A stretch of 64,000 bases of DNA, taken from assembly GCA_029204225.1 (NCBI GenBank), contig CM055103.1, positions 38,712,255-38,776,254 of the forward strand. The letters are read 5' to 3'. This DNA comes from Diphasiastrum complanatum. Taxonomy: Eukaryota; Streptophyta; Lycopodiopsida; Lycopodiales; Lycopodiaceae. The translations under genes were made by a program, and so were the position numbers. This document shows, one piece after another, positions 58,361 to 64,000 of the stretch (positions are counted from its first letter, which is position 1; the number at the start of each line of letters is the position of its first letter). The notes under the pieces are model-generated. The model was not told the DNA's origin and made no database searches. It saw only the letters and a program-made list of their open reading frames with translations.

Positions 58361-59532
58361 AATTCTGAGAACAGTTTTGCCATTGATTGGTGTTCAAGTG
58401 GAAATCTCGAATTGTGTGGGAGTTTTCCATTGTGTGATATGGAATCTTGACATTTTTTCGAGAATTCAATGGAGTATGCAACGAAGTGGTGAAAAAGCGG
58501 ATCATTCTTCCCGTGGATTTCCTTATTTGAAGTGTAATCGGTTGTGTGGTAAGTGCACTACCAGGTATACAGTCGGTTAGATGTTTAGACACTTCATATT
58601 GGTTTATAGGAAGTAAATTTCTGATTTTCAATTCATTTGTGTTGCCGTTTACTTCATTAGGACACTTTTCCGTTAGCAACTGGATCAATCAGTGGAAATG
58701 CTGATTTTTACGGCTTTTTGTTCTTTAAGTAGTGATTTAGGTAGTTTTGTGGGCTGTCTTTTGCTTTTTATTGAGCCAGTTTTGGCTTGAATAAGAGAAA
58801 AAGCAGTGAGAGTAACACAAAAAAAAGACTAATCACTGGTTGTGAGTGTTGGTGGTTTTTACAGGATTTGCATGGCAATTCTTTTTTATTTACAGGTTTA
58901 TGCTGGAGTTTTCTTCAAATTACCAGTGTTTCACAGGTTGGAGTAAATCAGTAAAGCCATCTTTGCTATGAACTACTGCAAGGGCCTATCCTATGGAAAA
59001 GGGAAGGGCAGGCCTGCAAATCTGTGTTTTGGATAAATTTGGGCAGATTATACCATGTTTTCCAGCCATAAGAAAGTTGTTTGCTGTAAATCTATAATAG
59101 AAACATGCATATGCTTTGGTGAAAGTTTAGCAACGGTAGATGCAAACAATTTGCACCTATTATTTGTAAGAATTGCAAGATGAAAGGTAAAGAGCTTCAA
59201 GCTGAAGCTAATGCATGTCTAAGTTCTAACTTTTCACAAAAGAGGATGCTTAAGCATGAAGTAATGTGAATCACTGTAAAACCGCCCAAAACCGCCCAGG
59301 TGGCTTCATGAATCTGCATGCTATAGCTGTAGAAAAACGTCAAAAAACTTTAAGCTATGAGCATTAAACTGAGTTAGGTTCTCTATTTGTGGCAAAGCAA
59401 TCAAAAACCGACTGGGAAGATGCTTCAACGCGCGCCCTCTGGAAGCATGCAATGCGCCCTCCAGCTGCCCATCTTTCCTGTTTGAAAAATGTTCTGAGAA
59501 TGATGGAGAGTGGGCGCTCTCCCACTCGTCCA

Positions 59533-59574
<42 letters not shown>

Positions 59575-62478
59575 GTTGGCTCGCCCCCTCGCGACCAGCA
59601 GGAACCCAAGAAGCTCTGGTTTTTGGAGGAAAGGGGGGGGGGGGGGGGGGCTCTCGGAGTTTGTTTTAGTTAACTAATTGTTTAACTACTGTTTTTCCAA
59701 GTCAGGTAAATGAGGGGGAGGGAGGGTTTTGGAGGCATTAACTAAAGGTTTTCGTTAATTTCATTTTAAAGTTTCCCATGGGCAGTTATGTATTAATAGT
59801 TGAGTTTAATGGATTTCGGCAACTGAATGATTTTTTAGGCATGTAAAGGGTTATTCGGCATTTTTATTGCTTGACTCTCCATTTGCAAAATTCATCAGTA
59901 TAATTTTGATTGGCATTTTAGGTCTGTTAAAACTAAGTTTTTCTAAACTAGGTTTTGAGACAACTCTACGTTACGAATATTATACCGATGATGGAATATG
60001 AACTGAACGTAAATTTTTAAAAAATTTCAATTTCCGCTTGCAAATGGATAGGGATGTTGTCCCGATAGGAAGGGGCGGCGATGTGCAAATTCGCCCGGCA
60101 TCACCACACAGTGATGACCCCCCTATCTTAAAGCAATAAAATGGGAATCAACCAAATGCATTGTCTTCTTAATCAATTGTACCCATAAAATTCTAACAAC
60201 TTGGGCTAACAACCGGAAATTTTTCTGGCGCTTAAAAGCCCCCGAAGTTGTTGATGACTGGATAAATCGTTGGTCAACTTTAGCTTGCCCAACGTCTCAA
60301 AATACGGAGGCGAATTTCGTCGGTTCTTGTTTTTGCTTTGGGTAAGGCCTCCCAAGTGGTTGGGAATGCAACCCATAAAAACTGTGATTGGGCTGAATTT
60401 CTGGAATCCGTAAGGCTTTTTTCCACATTGACGAAATGTATATTTGCTTTATTAACTGTAATGGGCAACCGAGACGGGAATTCTTGGATTTTTTGGCCAA
60501 GGTGTCATTTTTTCAAAATCGTGCACGGCCAGAAACGGCCCAGAAGCCTAGAATGGAAACTGAAACGGAACGAAAAAGTTGTTTCTTGTTGTGCTTGAAG
60601 CAGTGGGCGTACCAACACTATTTGTTGTTAAGAACAAGAAAAAGTCGTTCATTCTTCCCCATTTCTAAAATCTGTCATTGTGAACCTTACGGTGACTAGT
60701 AAAGATTGTGAAAAGAGACAAAAGAATGTTTGTTTGAGTTGAAGTTGGAATTTTTTATAAATTCCTGAGAACTTCATATACTTGTATATTTTTTCTGACA
60801 CTTTGATCAAGAAGTGGAGGGCCTTCGTGACGGCAAGAACCTGTGGTATGGGACACAGGCAATTCCAAATGAAGATCTAAAACTAACTGGGATCAGATGA
60901 CCATAGTATTGACGTAAATCATAGAGTTGCCAAATACTATCGGTCATAAAACGGGTGTTTGTCGGAAATTTGAGATATTGGTCATGACCTCTTTTTGAAT
61001 ATCTCGAATTTACAAAAACCGGAAAACCCGGCAAGCTATTTCTTTATAAAAGATATATTGTGTGAATTTCTTAACTCATAAATTAACTCGACTTTTTTGT
61101 TATTCCTTGGAAGGTAATTCCTGATTACCCGTTGACCATGGACGATGTCACAAAAATGGTTAATGAAATCATTTTTTAAATTTGTTTCTCTACTTGAATC
61201 TTCAAATAATCCTTTTCTGATTTACGGGTCAATTCTCAAGCTTGGTAATAACGAAGATCTTTTGTTAAAGTCATTGTGTTGGGACATCATTGGTATTTAT
61301 TTACAATGATGCAACACTTCTTTTGGCTTTCAAGATTTTCTCGGCTCTCTTCTTAGACTCTTCTCCTAGGCAAATCTCAAATGATCTGCACCCCTTGTAA
61401 CTCGTGGCGGTTCCTGTTAAAAAGGGGGAGAAGTAGGAAGAAAAGAGAATTATCAAGGAGAACATCGGTCAAAGATTCAAGTGAATATGTTATATCAATG
61501 ATAGACCGGTTAGGATATTTAAGATATTGCTGAAATCCTTTATGGATTATAGTAGATATCTGGTTTGAAGATTTAAAGGGGAGAGAATTTAGAAAGTACT
61601 CTTGCGGTAGAAAAGTGGCTGATAACAAGTCGATTGATTTGTTGTCAGAACTTGGAAATTCTATTGCAAGATGGGAGTTTGTTGAGAACTGTTCCTTACT
61701 GGAAGCAATCAACTTGATCTTAGTAGGACTGAGATCCGTGGTTGATGCAAGGAAAGAAATTCATACTAACAATATATTCTTTTGTGTTAATCTACCGGTT
61801 GAGATTTTTGGATGTGAATAAGCACTCTTTGAGAAATATTCTCTCTTAGAGGATAACCAAGTTATGGATTCTTGGTTATTAAAGTGTTGTGTACAGATCT
61901 GGAGATATCTGTAAGCGAATCTTTGGTGGGATCATTAAAACCTTTTGTACAAATTTCTAATTCCTGTGGATCTACAAATTATTCCATGAACTAAGTTAAT
62001 TGCATGCAACTAGAGATGACTCTAAGTTTAAAAGTTCTTCTGATCTTTGGTTGTTGCCTATGTGAGGGTATCTCATTCTTTTCTTGAGTATAGGACAAGA
62101 ATCGATATGAATTATGATTGACGAATCATAGTTCAGATTGTAGTTATACTTGATCGGTTAAAAGAAGGATTACCTACAAGATCAGAAGAATCAGTTAAGA
62201 TATCTATTCATATTTTCATAGCATTCTCCTCGGAGAGGTAATCACCTTGATGGAGATTGGGATATAGTAAGCATTTGGCTACCGGTTTATAGCTCTGTGC
62301 CGTGCTAATTTAAACCTATATCACTCATTGCGGTAGAGACTCGTGCGTTCAAGTTTCAGGAAGTAGGGATATCCTACATAATATGCGAGTAATGCTACGG
62401 ATTGGCACGTGAGAATGTGTACCCAGGATGGGGACCGACATTATGCAAACCTGAAAAAGATCATCGAGAGACTTCTAA
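58361..62478 (+). mobile_element. Internal region of element J, largely non-coding
   Basis: About 4.1 kb with only short frames. A possible Gag start lies at 60046 (MDRDVVPIGRGGDVQIRP), followed by broken frames to about 60700. No protease, RT or RNase H motif was found, so the element is probably non-autonomous or decayed. It contains a (CT)n tract (59537-59571) and an 18-G run (59633-59650). Confidence 0.55.
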
Positions 62479-62894
62479 GTGGGGGGTTGGGTATTTTTGA
62501 GAATCTTGATGGATTCAAGTGTCACGTGTACCAGCTTAGCATTACTAATCGTCTCTAGATTTAGAGGACCGTTTAAGATCTTGAAAAAGATCAGATCCTT
62601 AGCTTACCAATTGGAACTCCCGGATGGATCTCAAGTGCATCCCGTATTTCACGTAAGCCGTCTCTGAAAAAGTCTACATGAAGGAGAGCATCTTGGATCT
62701 GGAGATCGATTGGACCTGTTGGATGAATCATCGAGTGTGTCTCCGCTTGAACCCAAAAAGATCTTGAATACAAGAACTAAACGATTGAGAAATCGTATAG
62801 TTACCGAGCATCTGGTTCGATGGAAGGAATATACGACGATGACGATTCCTGGGAACCAAAAATGAAGCTTAAGAAGGAACTTTCTCAGTTTTAA
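62479..62894 (+). pseudogene. Integrase C-terminus and chromodomain of element J
   Basis: RFRGPFKILKKI, then YQLELPDGSQVHPVFHVSRL, is the GPF/Y-type integrase end. A chromodomain follows after stops and a one-base frameshift: EHLVRWKEYTT, then DDDSWEPKMKLKKELSQF and TAA at 62892-62894. This assigns element J to the chromoviruses. Confidence 0.85.
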
Positions 62895-62916
62895 GTTTTG
62901 AGGATAGAACTTGAAT

Positions 62917-62929
62917 AAGGGGGAAAGAA
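62917..62929 (+). other. Polypurine tract of element J
   Basis: AAGGGGGAAAGAA ends directly before the 3' LTR start at 62930. Confidence 0.85.
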
Positions 62930-63423
62930 TGTCATGCCCATGACTGGTCTCGGGTAGCGTGTCCATGCTAGGGACCGGTAGACCAACAACCCGTAAGTTA
63001 ATTGTGACTATAAGGGAATTGGGGCCCTTATGTGTACATGGTCATAATTAATGGTTGTAGGCCTAAACACTTGATGGTGGATTGGTATGGGTCTATCAAT
63101 GAGTCATTGGGGAACTGGATGACGTGGCCCAGATATGGTACAGAGGTGTCCAATGAGGTATCACAGTGCACTACTAGTGGTGCATGGGCCTTGGAGGATA
63201 TAAGTATACCTATCGAGCTCTCACTAGTGCATGCTTGATAGCATGACCGGTGGCAAGGTGCTGCTAGTGTGATGCCATACTCATATTTCTCATTGATCCA
63301 TAGCTTGGAGGCTAGATCCGTTCAATCTAGGTTTGGTTGGGTTGGTTTGTCCACCATCAGGTTCCCTTGTGTTGCTTGTGATTGGCATGCTTAGAATAGG
63401 ATCCTTGGATTGAGGACTTTATA
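62930..63423 (+). mobile_element. 3' LTR of element J
   Basis: This 494-bp partner of 57857-58346 is followed by the target duplication ACTAC at 63424-63428. Confidence 0.92.
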
Positions 63424-63428
63424 ACTAC

Positions 63429-64000
63429 GATCACTATTCGTAAATGAACCATAAGGAAAGCTGTTACGAGGGCACTGTGGCATTTCCCGTAATAAACCTG
63501 TAAGGTACAACAACGTAAGATGGCATCTCTAACGAAGATGATCCTACGAGCAATATTTAGCAGACAATGACATGCAACCACCATGTGGCTCACGACTGAC
63601 ATTATGGATTAATTCATTCTTTTAATTATGTCTTGTAATTAAATTGCAAATATAAATAAGGCACCTACATTTTCTTTCATCTAACTCATCTATGCTTGAG
63701 TGAGAATTGGTGACCTCTTGTGCTACAAATGTTTGAAGAAATATTCCAAAGATAATCAACCATCATGTAGAGTTTTTTCCTTTGTATTTCTTTGACTCGT
63801 TTTCTCCAACACATGCACTGTCTTTGGATTGCCATTCTTCCTATTTCCTTTGCAATAATCACATACCAAACATACATCCTCTCTAGTAGCTTTCTTGTTG
63901 TCACAAATACATGCTAAAGATACATCCTCCTTAATATTTTCCACTTTTTCACAACTCAATACATTTTTTTTCATAATAACCTACTAAAGATACGTCCTCT
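63429..64000. other. Right flank of element J, with a cysteine-rich repeat frame at the edge
   Basis: The 51-bp repeat continues to about 63475. A TATA-like AAATATAAATAAGG lies at about 63648. On the minus strand, 63974-63756 is open for 72 codons with a repeated pattern (IKEDVSLACICDNKK, REDVCLVCDYCKGN, and a third copy EDVSLVGYYE at the window edge in another frame). I do not recognise the protein. Confidence 0.35.

Noticed and set aside
59633-59650. G-quadruplex from the 18-G run
   Set aside because: Homopolymer runs of this kind are error-prone in sequencing, and no pattern of separated G-tracts is seen nearby.

Overview
This window is nuclear DNA of a land plant with a large, transposon-dense genome. 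The evidence is layered LTR retrotransposons of both superfamilies, tRNA-Met and tRNA-Asp type primer-binding sites, long (GA)n tracts, and two plant-specific genes: an AP2/ERF transcription factor and an intron-containing BTB/NPH3 protein. The lineage cannot be fixed from sequence alone. A fern or gymnosperm would fit, but this is an inference.

Layout: 1-6600 is a minus-strand chromovirus (Ty3/gypsy with chromodomain), its 3' LTR cut by the window edge. 6601-8730 is the 5' end of a minus-strand Ty1/copia element with a tandemly duplicated gag segment. 8731-17100 is a stack of minus-strand gypsy fragments interrupted by a truncated copia element (about 11399-14635). 17101-19171 is unassigned. 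19172-27835 is an unusual plus-strand copia complex: tandem LTR/RT-fragment units, a long gag-protease reading frame, then a ~1.2 kb inverted repeat of integrase-RT sequence with an inverted LTR piece in the loop, and finally RNase H and a 3' LTR. 27836-30554 is a minus-strand copia relative.

30994-32106 (minus) is an apparently intact, single-exon ERF gene. 33488-36180 holds simple repeats and featureless DNA. About 36182-40185 is a plus-strand gypsy element with an Asp-type primer site. 40186-44420 is two truncated copia elements in opposite orientation. 44430-48890 is mostly unassigned, with simple repeats and a 225-230 bp tandem duplication just upstream of the next gene.

48895-54158 (plus) is a four-exon NPH3/RPT2-like gene, 630 codons as reconstructed, with intact BTB, NPH3, coiled-coil and basic C-terminal parts. 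57857-63423 is an LTR retrotransposon with both LTRs, a 5-bp target-site duplication, a chromodomain remnant and unusual TG...TA termini, inserted into a 51-bp tandem repeat.

The two host genes look functional and share no pathway evident from sequence. The retroelements look inactive, with stops, frameshifts, deletions and altered catalytic residues. I found no clearly novel biochemical system. The most unusual structures are the fold-back copia complex with its chimeric LTR/RT junctions, and two arrays of regulatory-type motifs (CATGCA and CCAAT) repeated at near-helical spacing inside LTRs.
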